From the NCBI GenBank assembly GCA_963662155.1, contig OY759265.1, forward strand, positions 46,431,906-46,495,905: a DNA stretch of 64,000 nucleotides, read 5' to 3'. This DNA is from Lamellibrachia columna. Lineage: Eukaryota > Annelida > Polychaeta > Sabellida > Siboglinidae. Below, piece after piece: positions 1 to 11,760 of this stretch. How positions within the stretch are numbered: position 1 is the stretch's first letter; each line of letters opens with the position of its first letter. The notes below the pieces were generated by a model. The model searched no databases. It was not told the DNA's origin and saw only the letters and a list, made by a program, of their open reading frames with translations. Both the position numbers and the translations under genes were made by a program.

Positions 1-795
1 GTCTGCGCGATCGCAACAACGGGGGGGGTCTTGAAGCCTTGATGTGGATTGTTTTCAACAGCCGCGCGCTCTGATTGGCCAACGCACGGGCCAGCTGGCG
101 CTGTCGCGTGCCATCTTGCGGGAGACGCTATTATACGGAACACCTGCTGTATAGTACTGCTCGAAACCCGTCAACCTCTCGCTCGTTGTTTGCTCTAGAA
201 AGCGTGCCGTGTTTGACGAAGATTACGTCTTCCGATCGGATTCATATTGACCGTGCGATCACGCGTCGATTAAAATTGTATATCGCGGCTTGGCCACAGA
301 GGTGGTCGCCAGTTCTAGCGGTTCCACTGCAGCCGCGCCAGCGTCGCGTGTTGAGACAGTTGCAGCCGACGTCCCTTTGGCGCCTTTACGGCGCGTGCCG
401 CCTTTCAGACGGATCGCTCGGGCGATTGACGCGCAGTTAAAAAGTGCGAAAGTAAATTACTAGTGGGGTGCCCCGGGTTTGACCCCGCATTCAACACGGG
501 GCTCGAAGTCTTCCGCGGGACTAGCGAGGCTGAATGCAAGATGTAATTTTGATAGCGCGGCTTGTCTTGACAGATTGGCGCGTGCCGATGTCAGAGCACC
601 GAACAGGTGTCTTCGACGGGGGTGATCGGTTATCGTGTCCAAATATGCTGATGCTGATTGTTATTCATAGAACGGGGAATGTATCTCGGCCCGTTCCCCC
701 GAAAATCTGCATGGTAATTTTAGATGAATTTAAAATGTATGTAACTATGTAATATATGAAAGTCGGACGGTAATTTACTAAGGATTACCCTTTTT
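1..795. other. CpG-rich intergenic sequence, no gene seen
   Basis: No open frame here has recognisable homology or plausible splice flanks. The sequence is rich in CpG like the rest of the left three quarters of the window. An inverted CCAAT-type word (CTGATTGGCC, 71-80) resembles the one in front of SoxC, but alone it is not evidence of a promoter. Confidence 0.5.
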
Positions 796-890
796 CGCTG
801 ATTTCTTCGTCTCTGGTGGTTCCAAAAGTGGACTTTCCACTAATATTTCCTAGTTGACAGTTGAAGTCTGGAACCACCCGAAAATCAGCG
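796..890. repeat. Nested inverted repeat (possible mini-MITE or structured element)
   Basis: Two pairs of complementary arms are nested. CGCTGATTT (796-804) pairs with AAATCAGCG (882-890), and GGTGGTTCC (815-823) pairs with GGAACCACC (870-878). Inside them AGTGGA (827-832) pairs with TCCACT (836-841) around a 3-nt loop. The whole 95-bp block could fold as one interrupted hairpin. I do not recognise a family and see no clear target duplication. Confidence 0.5.
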
Positions 891-3500
891 GATAACACAG
901 CGCAATGGATAAGTGTTGTTTCAGCCCTAAGCAGTTGGAATGAGAATTAGGCCTAAGTAAGTTCAATTACCAAAGCTTGGTACTCGAATGATCAAGTATA
1001 TCGATCGACACGAAAGATTTCCCTCTATGCATAGGGTAATATAATCCAATTATAATATTATAATGGGGATTTAAGCAAAATAGTTGTAAACAGAACGGAC
1101 TTTCTTTGCATTATAGGCATAGACACAAGTTTTACTTTACAGTTCATGGAGTAAAATGTGTTCGATGTTTTTTTAATAGTATCCAAAGTTGTCACTGTTT
1201 TACGTCACAAAACGGTGACCGGACTAAGTGGCGCTCCGCGTTTGCAGAAGCTGACGAAATTTGGACTTGAGTCGCCACACGTTGTGCGGACTACACTTTT
1301 AAGCTATATAAATTGTGCGTGCGTGTGTAGGTGCGTGTGTAGGTGTGCGTGTGTAGGTGCGTGTGTGCGTGTGCGCGTGCAATCTTCTGTGTATGTATTT
1401 TTCGTTAAAAAAAATTGTGTTATGACGGGAGCGACATTTTAATAAAAGTGAGTTTATTTATCGAACCCCGCAAATTGCCGTGAACGACATATCGAGTAAC
1501 CCCCCCCCCCCCCCCGGCGTCTTGCGCGTGTCAGTGCCCGCGGGTAACGCCCGGGGATACGGTAAATGCACGTAGGGAAAGTGACGCGCTAATGCCCGGT
1601 TCGTTACGAAACCCAAACTGGCGTCCATCCGGCGACGCCGTGCAAGACAAACGGCCGCTAAAACTGTGACATCGGCAGGAAACGCGAGCTTCCTGACTCT
1701 CCAGATGGCGTCCTGCGCGCGCCCTGATCGATAATTGAACCCCGCTAAGGGGTCGTACATTATCTGGCGTCGCGTGCCCGCTCACAATAAGCCCCGTTAG
1801 CCGTTGTCAGGTAAATGAGCGTCGCGTGCCTCGCTGATGCCGCCCGCTCGTTGGCGCGTGCCGCCTCCGACGCGTTGCCGAGGCGATTGGCTCTCTCGGC
1901 GGGCCCGAGCGTGAGAAAGTGTCTCGTTGACGACGAAATAACGGGGCGATAATAATTCACCATTCGATACAGCTCTTGAAAATGCCATTTGGTCCGAGAT
2001 GTGAAATAGTGGGGCAGTTGCTGTATCTCGAATGGCGTCTGTAAATGGGTAAATTATATAAATACAATATACTGACTGTCGCTAAAAGTATTCGAATATG
2101 TAACGCGCCGTGTAGTAGCAAGACGAAACCTGTCATTTCATTTAGAGTTTGGTCACATTTTTCTGTGTCATCTGCTATGGCTGTGTGATAGACAGGCGTA
2201 ATATTCTAGTTGGCATTGGACATAAGCAACGCCTGACCTATTTCAGGAGGCAACAGCTTGGACAGTAACTATCTATAGACGACTGGTAGTCGCCAAGACG
2301 TAGATATAGTTAGATTTATTTGGCTGTGTCAGGTTCTGTCGTGTTGTACCGGCACCGATCTAGAACCCACAGCTAGGTGGCGCAAGTTCAAAGAAAAAAA
2401 TGCGCTTGAATTCCTGTTCGCCAATCTGTAGCTATAGCAAGTCCTATACACGTGGGTTTTTTTCGTGATATATGATAACAAACAGTTATATTAGTCGTTT
2501 GGAATGCGTTAACAAATAATGTTATTGGCTACTCTTCAATAAAAGTTGATCATATTAGTGGCAAAGAAGCCCCAAGCGATCTGATAGTTCGCTCGGCAAT
2601 GTCCAGACGGAGTCGGCGTGTGACGTCAGCCTGGCCAAACGAACGTCGACAAAAATTGTCAAACAACGAATTTGGGTGTGACATCAGTTTAATTATTTGA
2701 AACACTATTAAAACCCTGCAACATTATATAGATTTTAAATAACAGCTAGCGTAGACCGAAAGGCACTTTGTGCACTGTTCTACGACAAAATCGCTGCTGC
2801 TGCTAGCGTTGCATATATCAAGATATTTCGGCAGTAAAATCATACAGTGTTCACATATTTCCCTAATATTCCTAATCAAACCACCGAGTAACGCAAAGAC
2901 AAAGTAGGCCGCTTGTCCGACTTCCAAGCCTAGGCTATAGCTTAGCCTAGGGCTAGCCTAGACTCGACGACTGTGTCTACTAGCTTGTAAAAACTAAACA
3001 TGGAATTTAAAAACAGTTTTATAAATAAATACGCATGGTACTAACAAAACAACACTATTGTAAATACATTTATAAGTTTTATGTTATTTTTTTAGGTTTT
3101 TGTTTACCGCGGCGTGAATCCGAAGACTTCGGCCAATAAATCAGACCTGCATGTTTGACACAACTCCCTGTAGCTACTAACTTCGTTTTTTTGTGACTGT
3201 GACCGCGTTGTTGACTCGTACGTGTACGGAATGACTTGAACCGATGAGTTTTAAGGATCTATAAACCTGCGTAGGCGAACTTGGTTTGTTTGGCCAAAAT
3301 GATGCTATGCGGCCAGACATCTACCGACAAAAATCCACTAACTGTTTCGGAAAGATGCCTTAGGAATTTAGGTATATCCCCCGTTTTATGACTAAATTAA
3401 TGTAATTTTTTTAATTTCATTACTGAATATGAATAAGGGGATACACTTCTATCCAGAACGAGTGAAAACAAGTAAATGTATCGGACCTTTGCATAATGTG
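891..3500. other. Intergenic, no gene seen
   Basis: Several frames stay open for 60-100 codons but none shows a domain or conserved motif. The stretch holds a GTGC/GTGT-rich alternating purine-pyrimidine run (about 1314-1380) and a pure C run (1500-1515). The rest is unique-looking sequence. Confidence 0.45.
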
Positions 3501-3506
3501 ATCTTT

Positions 3507-3690
3507 AAGTTTGTACAGTTCTGTGACTGATCGTGTGGACCCCAAAACTGTAACCCTTGATGGAATTAACACATTCCATGGGGTGGGTATTGGTGTGTCT
3601 CGCCAGGCGTTAAGACGTGCATCCAGATTCCAGGAGTTGCATTCAGGTCCTCGGACCAGGCTGGGCTCGGATGAATCTACATCCACTTCT
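3507..3690 (+). pseudogene. Degenerate 5' fragment of an unnamed multicopy invertebrate gene family
   Basis: The frame reads FVQF (3510-3521), then shifts by one base and continues as VTDRVDP and TLDGINTFHGVGIG up to about 3600. I recall a conserved block of the form FVQ-ADN-D-N-TLDG-NTFHGMGI in many uncharacterised multicopy proteins of marine invertebrates; this is memory, not a search. After about residue 30 the similarity stops and the frame runs into the CTG array. A block resembling the family's C-terminal part lies beyond the array at 5494-5586. The piece is frameshifted and truncated, so it is called a pseudogene. Confidence 0.4.
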
Positions 3691-3770
3691 TCAGCGCGAT
3701 GCAGCACCCATGCAGTGAGACATTACCCTATGTACCATCTTCCAACAACGGATCGCTCTAGAAGACTTCA

Positions 3771-5158
<1,388 letters not shown>

Positions 5159-5173
5159 GACATCACAGGGAGC

Positions 5174-5227
5174 TTTGAATGATACACACGCTGTAGTACT
5201 TTGAATGATACACACGCTGTAGTACTT
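5174..5227. repeat. 26-bp perfect tandem duplication next to the CTG array
   Basis: A 26-bp unit beginning TTTGAATGATACACACG occurs at 5174 and again at 5200, immediately downstream of the CTG tract. It may be a scar of replication slippage or repair at the array edge. Confidence 0.85.
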
Positions 5228-5493
5228 CAGCTGGAGAATCAATGCGGCTGCCCGTGGAAACAAACATCGACACTGCCGACCTACGAGAATGCAACTGCCT
5301 GGTTTGATGACTTGATGACCCAGGACAAAAACATTGATGACGTACGCTCTGGTGGTATCCTACGCAATAGAATCGAAGACATGCCTGACACACAGAACGA
5401 ATCGGCTTGTTTGTGGATGCAGACATTACGACCACACTGAGGAGGCTCGTCAAAACAGAACGTCCGTCTACAACAGCTTCAGACTCGGGAAAC

Positions 5494-5586
5494 GTAATCC
5501 GCAGGAGAGATCACCACTGGGCAGGCTTGTCTTCAGAGTTCGTTATCGAACAGGTCTTGGTTCGAAGTATGAAGACAACAGGCGGT
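5494..5586 (+). pseudogene. Degenerate 3' fragment of the same unnamed gene family
   Basis: The frame reads VIRRRDHHWAGLSSEF followed by VIEQVLVRSMKTTGG. I recall this as the C-terminal block (RSD-WAGLS-DLVIEQVLMRS-KTTGG) of the family whose N-terminal block is at 3510-3600. The spacing between the two blocks, leaving out the CTG tract, is about 0.5 kb. That is shorter than expected for an intact member, so an internal deletion is likely. The frame closes with TGA right after the block. Assignment rests on memory of the motif. Confidence 0.4.
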
Positions 5587-5589
5587 GTT

Positions 5590-5923
5590 TGAAGACAACA
5601 GGCGGTCTGGCTTCGTTTTTGTGCAGTGTTTCAGCATTGTTGCGACGGGCGCGTAGTCCGGCCAATGCGGTAGTAATGTAATTGGACTCCGTGTAAGATG
5701 TACCGGTGTTTATTTTATAATGTGAAATTTTGACCGTGGGGGGTCCACATTAAATCTTGGTAAGTGGATGCCGGGCTTGGAAAACGTACTCCTTTCATTT
5801 GATTGACTTAATGAATATCATGTATTTAATGTGCAATATTAAATTTTAGTATTCATGTTGTGTATCCATATCCTTAGTTATTTCCCAGGAACGAAATCGC
5901 CAAACGATGATACTCATCGTTGT
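5590..5923. other. Short intergenic stretch, no gene seen
   Basis: No recognisable coding or repeat structure apart from a GAAGACAACAGGCGGT duplication at about 5570-5603. Confidence 0.4.
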
Positions 5924-6022
5924 GTGGCCTAGAACCTCGTTCATCCGGACACCTAGGTCCGCAGTGATTGTGTCCGGATTAATGAGTTTTCCGGATAAAT
6001 TAATCATGCGCATATCGATGAG

Positions 6023-6072
<50 letters not shown>

Positions 6073-6106
6073 TTCCGGATAAATTAATCATGCGCATATC
6101 GACGAG

Positions 6107-6146
<40 letters not shown>

Positions 6147-6178
6147 GAGGTTTCCGGATTAACGAGTTTCAATTGTGC
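5924..6178. mobile_element. Possible pogo/Tigger-like MITE with two (TA)n arrays
   Basis: The left side reads AGAACCTCGTTCATCCGGAC and the right side contains GGTTTCCGGATTAACGAG. Both resemble the CCTCG-TTATCCGGA termini I associate with pogo/Tigger elements. Between them a block starting GTTTTCCGGATAAATTAATC occurs twice, each copy followed by a TA dinucleotide array (about 6024-6069 and 6107-6140). There is no transposase and the termini do not match closely, so the family call is tentative. Confidence 0.3.
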
Positions 6179-6489
6179 ATCATAAACAAAAAGACTTTGC
6201 ACGTTCATCGTCACGTTCATCACGACGCGTCCCGGCGTACCAGGAGGTACCCGGCGTACCAGGAGGTGTCATGCATATTATGTGGCCTGTTCCAGCGAGC
6301 GACGGAAGCGGGAACCCACACGTTATTACGGGGACGTGGTTCAAGTCGGACGGAATGTGACGACATCTTGGTCTGCCACTCACCCCCGGGGTTAACCCCA
6401 TCTACCGGCCCACCAGGGTGGTGTGTCAATATGTTGTAGAAGAACCTGGCTCATCGTGTCGACCTGATGTCTGCCCGGTGTGTTGCGAC

Positions 6490-6690
6490 CCGGCCCGTGG
6501 TGACAGGTTGACGACGGTGCGACGGGTTGACGACGGGATGACAGGTAGATGACGGAGCGACAGCTTGACAACGGGGCAACATATTGACGACGTGGCAACA
6601 GGTTGACGACGGAGCGACAGGTTGACGACGGGGCGACAGGTTGACGACGGGGCGACAGGTTGACGACGAGGCGACATGATGACGACGAAC
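6490..6690. repeat. 19-bp minisatellite, about 10 copies
   Basis: A unit of the form TTGACGACGGGGCGACAGG repeats with a 19-bp period; for example, starts at 6603, 6622 and 6641 are exact. Left copies are more diverged than right copies. Open frames on the minus strand here are repeat translations. Confidence 0.9.
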
Positions 6691-6699
6691 GACTAAGAC

Positions 6700-7600
6700 C
6701 AACGATTCGCCAAATGTACTGTCGTAATAGTCACAGTGTTTGTCAGTTTGACTTATTGTTATGACGAGGACGATTGAGGTCGGAAGTCGTCATAAAAGGA
6801 AAACATGATAAACAAAATGATTTATGTGAAACCTACCGCAAGAGTGACATTTGTCGTAACGGGAATAATATTTACACGCAAAAAGCCACGACTCTGACTA
6901 TCCCTCAACGGATACAGGTGGTACCGGCGGCGTGCAATATAGTTTGTACCCACAAACCCGTTAAGGCATTGAGGGTAGAAACTATATTCGATGCATGCTA
7001 GAGCTGCCACGAGGTGCTCTCTCTTGTTTTGACAACCCTCTCAGAAACCAATTATATTTTGACTTGCAAATACAAAATATATTAATTTCGCCCCAGATCT
7101 GTGTACGTTGTAATGCGTATCACGGACTGGGGTAGAACGGACTAGAACTTGCCTTAACATGATTAACGAATAATAATATATAGTTTCTTATTATTTAACG
7201 AATCAGGTATTGAGAACTTATGGCAAATTTGTTCTCTGTGTGTGTATCGACAAATACATTTCATCGTCTCTGCGATATCTAGCGTGTTCCGCACTGCCAC
7301 TGGCGGGAAGCGGGGATAGGAGCGGGCGGGAATCGGGTGTCACTGCCCTCTGGCGTATACCCGATGAAGCAGTATTGCCGAAGTCGTCCAACAGGGCAGG
7401 GCGTGAGTTGAACCCCATCTGGCGGTCTGTGGGGTGTGGGTTCTTCCATTGAGGTTGTCTGTGGGTTGCGTATTGGTGCATCTTCTTCTCCCTTAATCCT
7501 ATTCGCTCCAAATGGAACATAAGGCCCAAAAACACTTGTCCAACACATTCCGTTTGGATGATGTCTTCATATCTTTCCAGGTGGTTCAACACTGTTCAGT
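6700..7600. other. Intergenic, no gene seen
   Basis: No recognisable feature. Frames of up to about 120 codons (minus strand, 7218-7592) have no motif I recognise. The part next to 7600 may belong to the 3' untranslated tail of the LINE relic at 7604-7729. Confidence 0.4.
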
Positions 7601-7603
7601 CAT

Positions 7604-7729
7604 TTATTCATCCACTGACCTCCTCCAGTTATTTTCTCGACTGCCAGGTTTTCTTTTCCGTTGAGGGTTCCATTCTGGGGCCTGCCTCGTGACACTGGTG
7701 ATATCTTCCCGGACGGTGTGTCCTATCCA
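7604..7729 (-). pseudogene. LINE reverse-transcriptase C-terminal relic (RTE-like)
   Basis: The minus strand encodes WIGHTVRED, then VTRQAPEWNPQRKRKPG and NNWRRSVDE before a TAA. This matches the terminal segment of endonuclease/reverse-transcriptase polyproteins (WIGHTLRK, TRQAL-WNPQGKRKRGRP, TWRRD). Only about 41 codons remain, and upstream sequence (7730-7860) no longer reads as RT. It is a strongly 5'-truncated dead copy. Confidence 0.7.
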
Positions 7730-7778
7730 AGAAATTTTTTTTCCCGATCACTGTCCTCCTCGTGTCAGAGGATTATCG

Positions 7779-7837
7779 ATATAAGGAACATGTTGGGACT
7801 TGGTCAAACTGTTCCTTGTATCTCGTGTTCCTTATAT
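7779..7837. repeat. 12-bp perfect inverted repeat
   Basis: ATATAAGGAACA (7779-7790) pairs with TGTTCCTTATAT (7826-7837) across a 35-nt loop. Unknown significance; it lies just beyond the LINE relic. Confidence 0.7.
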
Positions 7838-8809
7838 CCAGGGATACATAAAACAGCGTAGCCCAGAACGAGGATTTCGGGACTCCTTATAACGCGAGTT
7901 CTCGGTAATTTGTCTGTTTGTGACATTGTCCTATTGGTGCATAGACAATAGTAACCGGAAGGCTGTTAAAGTTGTTGACGAGGGTGTATGCTGCCCACGC
8001 GATGAGTTGTCGGCATAAACTAACGAATCATTCTTTTCAACCGGACGCAGCAACAACGTCGTTAAAACCGGCTTTGGTTAATCATTCCCGAAAGCACTGT
8101 GTCCGACTTTCTTCTATCGCCGTGCGTGGGCCCTGAACCCGGACGTAGCAATTGTATTCGGGTCTGATCGTAGCGGCCGATTCTTTTTCTCGCTTCGCTT
8201 CACCCACTTCGTGACACCGTAACCCACGACTTAGTTAGCCAGCTGGCCGCGACATGGCGCCAGCGTACGGCGTCGTCACCGCGTCCGGGGCCGTGGCCGT
8301 GGCACGCGACCGACCCCGCCTCCTGCCTCGTCTATGGGGTCGTGACCCTGCCGTCTGTTAACCCTGCCGCGTGCTCGGTGACTGGCCTGGCCTCGGCGGC
8401 GCGAAGCCCGTGTCCAACGCGACCTGGCTGCCCGTATCGATTTATCGCAGCATAACTGACACGCGCGCACACGCATACGTGCACGCACGCACTGGTGACA
8501 CTGCCTGGTGCATTGTAGCACCGATTGCTAGTAAATATCAATGACGACGTGTCATCTTGTTGTCGCTACTAAAGAAGCAGGATTATTTTTATTACCGTTA
8601 TAACAACCATGAGAAAGCGCAAATAAACTTGCGCAATTTTGAGCTATAAGTGAATTACAAATGCACTAATTCCACATAGGCCTAGGTCCCTACATATATG
8701 CAGTGATTGTTTGATTGCTTTCCGCAATATATATGCGGCTGTATGTTTTACACATAAGTGATCAGGGTTCGTTGCAGTATTCGTGTAATAATTTATAGAT
8801 TATGCTGTT
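7838..8809. other. Intergenic upstream of SoxC, no gene seen
   Basis: CpG-rich to about 8540, then AT-richer. No coding evidence. It may contain distal SoxC regulatory sequence, which cannot be told without comparison to related genomes. Confidence 0.35.
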
Positions 8810-8879
8810 TTTATTAGTACGGTTGCAATAACGGGGTTCACAGTGTTCGTGGCTCGTGCTCGGGTTGTTTCGTCACCGC

Positions 8880-9289
8880 TGGGGTGGTAGCTAGCGCAAT
8901 CGCAGATTGTCAAGTTTGCATAAAATCGACTCACTCAAGGGCCAGCTGCTCGCTGTGCCCCTATAGGGCCCACACGCGTGACCCTCATTAATAGTAGAAT
9001 ATTCCTCGACCGAATTGTTTACATTCGGCCGACCAATCGGCGCGCCCAGAGGCGTGGCGTACCATGAATGCGCTCGGCACTGATTGGCCAGTTGAAACGA
9101 CCACGTGACTCGGCCGAGCGTCGCTAAATGGCAGCGCGCGGCGAGTCGACGGCAGACGCCGCTGAATACTCGCGCTGGCTGAACGTGTGTAGTACTACGA
9201 AGCTGTTGTGACGACAGCGTCGCCCGCTCGCCCACTCGCACACATCGAGACGTGCTGAACCGCGCTCACTCGACTGGAATGTATTAGCA
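8880..9289 (+). promoter_or_regulatory. Likely SoxC promoter and 5' leader
   Basis: This CpG-rich stretch directly precedes the SoxC start codon. It contains a CCAAT box (9033-9037), an inverted CCAAT (ATTGG, 9083-9087), a CACGTG E-box (9102-9107) and an ATTGTT Sox-type site (9014-9019). No TATA box is evident. The CCAAT spacing and high CpG fit a TATA-less developmental promoter. The transcription start is not determinable here. Confidence 0.5.
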
Positions 9290-10411
9290 ATGGTTCCGCA
9301 AAACAGCAACAATCTCGCCGGCAATTCCTCTTCGACTTTGGCGGCCGGTGGCAAACCGGCACTCTTCGGCTCGATGCAGATCGCTCCGGGCACATCGACG
9401 CCCTATACGGACGCGACCAACTGCAAGAAGGCGACGAACCATGTGAAGCGACCGATGAACGCTTTCATGGTCTGGTCGCAGCTCGAACGCCGCAAGATAT
9501 CGGCCGTTCAACCCGACATGCACAACGCCGAGATCAGTAAGCGGCTCGGACGGCGTTGGAAGACCCTGACGGACGAGGAACGGCATCCGTTCGTTGAGGA
9601 GGCCGAGCGACTGCGCCTGCTGCACCTGCAGGAGTACCCCGACTACAAGTACCGGCCACGCAAGAAGGTCAAGTCGACCAAGGCCGAGTCCGGTAAGAAC
9701 AGCAAGACGAAATCGTCGAAGACAACAGACCGACACCGGTCGTCGCCCGCCGGACCGAACCTCGGGGTGGCGTCGCGAGGGGTGACTAAGGCCAGCGCTA
9801 CCGTCGCCACGCACACGTCGCACCTGAGCCAGGCGGGGGATCGTCTCAAGCTGAAGGTGACGATTGACCGAAAATTCAGGGACAGTATCAAGGCGAGCCG
9901 ACACGTGCCGATCTCCGTGAGCCAGCTGACACCGCCCGCGAAGGTGCCATCCAGCCCCAGCATGCCGTCGCCCGCCACGCCCGAGAGCGCCAGCTTCTAC
10001 CACGACGACCTGTCTCCGTTCGATCCGGCGGCGGTGGCGCCGACCGTAGCCGGCCCCGGTTCACCGGTCGACGTCAAACCGTGTCTACCTCCGCAACAGA
10101 TGCCGTTGCCGTCGCAACAAACGCAGACGGCAATCGACAATAACAACAGTTCACTCGCCGATCTCGATAATCTCACGGATTTACTCCAACTGCCGAGCAA
10201 CTTCCAACTGGAATTGAACAATATGGACTATGCCGCCGACTTCTGCAACCTGGACGGCTTGCCGACGCCGCCGCCTTCGACGCTACAGACCACGGACCGG
10301 GCCGGCTCGCACTTTGAGTTCCCGGATTACTCGACGCCCGAAGTAACGGAGATGATCGTAGGCGACGACTGGCTTGGCATGAATCTCGTGTCGCTAACTG
10401 CTGCGCAGTAA
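9290..10411 (+). CDS. SoxC: SoxC-class HMG-box transcription factor (Sox4/11/12 homologue), single exon
   Basis: This encodes an intact 373-residue protein that should bind AACAAT-type DNA sites in the nucleus and activate neural and progenitor genes, as SoxC proteins do in other animals. The HMG box spans about residues 51-125 ([36 protein letters not shown]). [11 protein letters not shown] just before it is characteristic of invertebrate SoxC. A Lys/Ser-rich tail (122-150) follows, then a Ser/Pro-rich linker. The C-terminus (about 340-373) holds the SoxC transactivation motif [11 protein letters not shown] with a DDWLG block. The start has a good context (GCAATGG) and is the first Met. There are no introns, as in most SoxC genes. 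Class assignment is firm because box and C-terminal motif agree. Confidence 0.96.
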   Translation: MVPQNSNNLAGNSSSTLAAGGKPALFGSMQIAPGTSTPYTDATNCKKATNHVKRPMNAFMVWSQLERRKISAVQPDMHNAEISKRLGRRWKTLTDEERHPFVEEAERLRLLHLQEYPDYKYRPRKKVKSTKAESGKNSKTKSSKTTDRHRSSPAGPNLGVASRGVTKASATVATHTSHLSQAGDRLKLKVTIDRKFRDSIKASRHVPISVSQLTPPAKVPSSPSMPSPATPESASFYHDDLSPFDPAAVAPTVAGPGSPVDVKPCLPPQQMPLPSQQTQTAIDNNNSSLADLDNLTDLLQLPSNFQLELNNMDYAADFCNLDGLPTPPPSTLQTTDRAGSHFEFPDYSTPEVTEMIVGDDWLGMNLVSLTAAQ

Positions 10412-11386
10412 ATATAGACTTTTGTATTATATATCTATATTATATATTTATCCGACTTTTGTGAATAGCTATATTTATCTATCGGTGTTGTCGATCTTTC
10501 CGTTGGCGGTGACGGCGCAGTGGCAATTGCTCACACGAACTGGCCGGCCGCAGTTTTGTATATTTCGACAGAGACGTGAGGCACATTTCCTGTATATAGA
10601 TTCAAGATGGACAGATATTATTATTATTGGTGTACGTTATTAACATAGTCACTCTATGCACCTCGTTGAGCAAGTCTGACTAGCCGATTTTGCCAGGTGA
10701 CGATGGCCTTTAGCTAACATTTCGTACGTGTAGTTAGAGAGACAGAGAGAGAGAGTCGGTTTGTATGGAACCGGTTTATATTACGAATATATCATATATT
10801 TTAATGCCATTTTTCTACGAAAACAGTTCAAAAATGCCGGGAACGGGCCCCGGGGGTGATTGACAGTGTACATAGCTCAAACGTTTGTGTGAAGGATATA
10901 ATTGTATATTTTCAGCCCGCGCAAACAGACAGTGGGGTGTGGCGCGGGAGGGAGGGGGTTAATCCAACCGTATGCATTTGTATTGGAAGGAGTCGAATGT
11001 TGCAAATTTGTGCAAGGATGATATTGTCGAAATGAATTTCCACGGCGGTAATAGCAAATTTGTACATTCATAGCGTTTTATATGAGGAAGCTGCAGAGGA
11101 GAGAAGGACCCGTGACTGGGGTGGATGGTATTTTAGTGACCGGCAACAATGCATAATTTATCAGCACGTTCAATGTCACGCAAACAGCATTTTGTATAAT
11201 TTTTGACATTTTTTATAAACAGAATGTTCTTAGCCGTTGTTTACAGAGAAACCGTATAGGCAGGTCGTCTATACACGTGCGTTACCTATTACGTTATCGT
11301 CATCATCAGCCAAGACATGTAATTGATCGTGTGAATTTAGTACGTGTAGGAAATATATTACGTATTATGTATATACACAACGACCC

Positions 11387-11442
<56 letters not shown>

Positions 11443-11446
11443 TATA

Positions 11447-11489
<43 letters not shown>

Positions 11490-11760
11490 TATTCGGCGGT
11501 CGTATGGACGCAATATCTTTACGTATACGACTGTCTGTCGCTAAAAACACGACATGTTATCTTAGCACGTATCAGTCACGCCAGTCTATCATTGTGATTG
11601 GAATACTTGTATATGCTTATTATTATATTTGTACAGCACTGTACACTCACTTGAGACTAGTGAAAACAGTAAAGGTTCGATGAAGTTAACATGCTTGTTT
11701 GCGTTTGTATTCGTATAACGGGGGTACGTAGCGGGGGTGTTAGTCATGTCAGTCTTGCCC
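10412..11760 (+). other. Probable SoxC 3' untranslated region and flank
   Basis: AT-rich sequence continues without another gene after the TAA. I see no canonical AATAAA or ATTAAA in this span, so the 3' end cannot be placed. An AT dinucleotide block lies at 11391-11484. SoxC transcripts commonly have long 3' UTRs, which is why this region is assigned tentatively. Confidence 0.4.
11391..11484. repeat. (AT)n microsatellite
   Basis: Two AT tracts separated by a short ATTATATG interruption. Confidence 0.9.
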
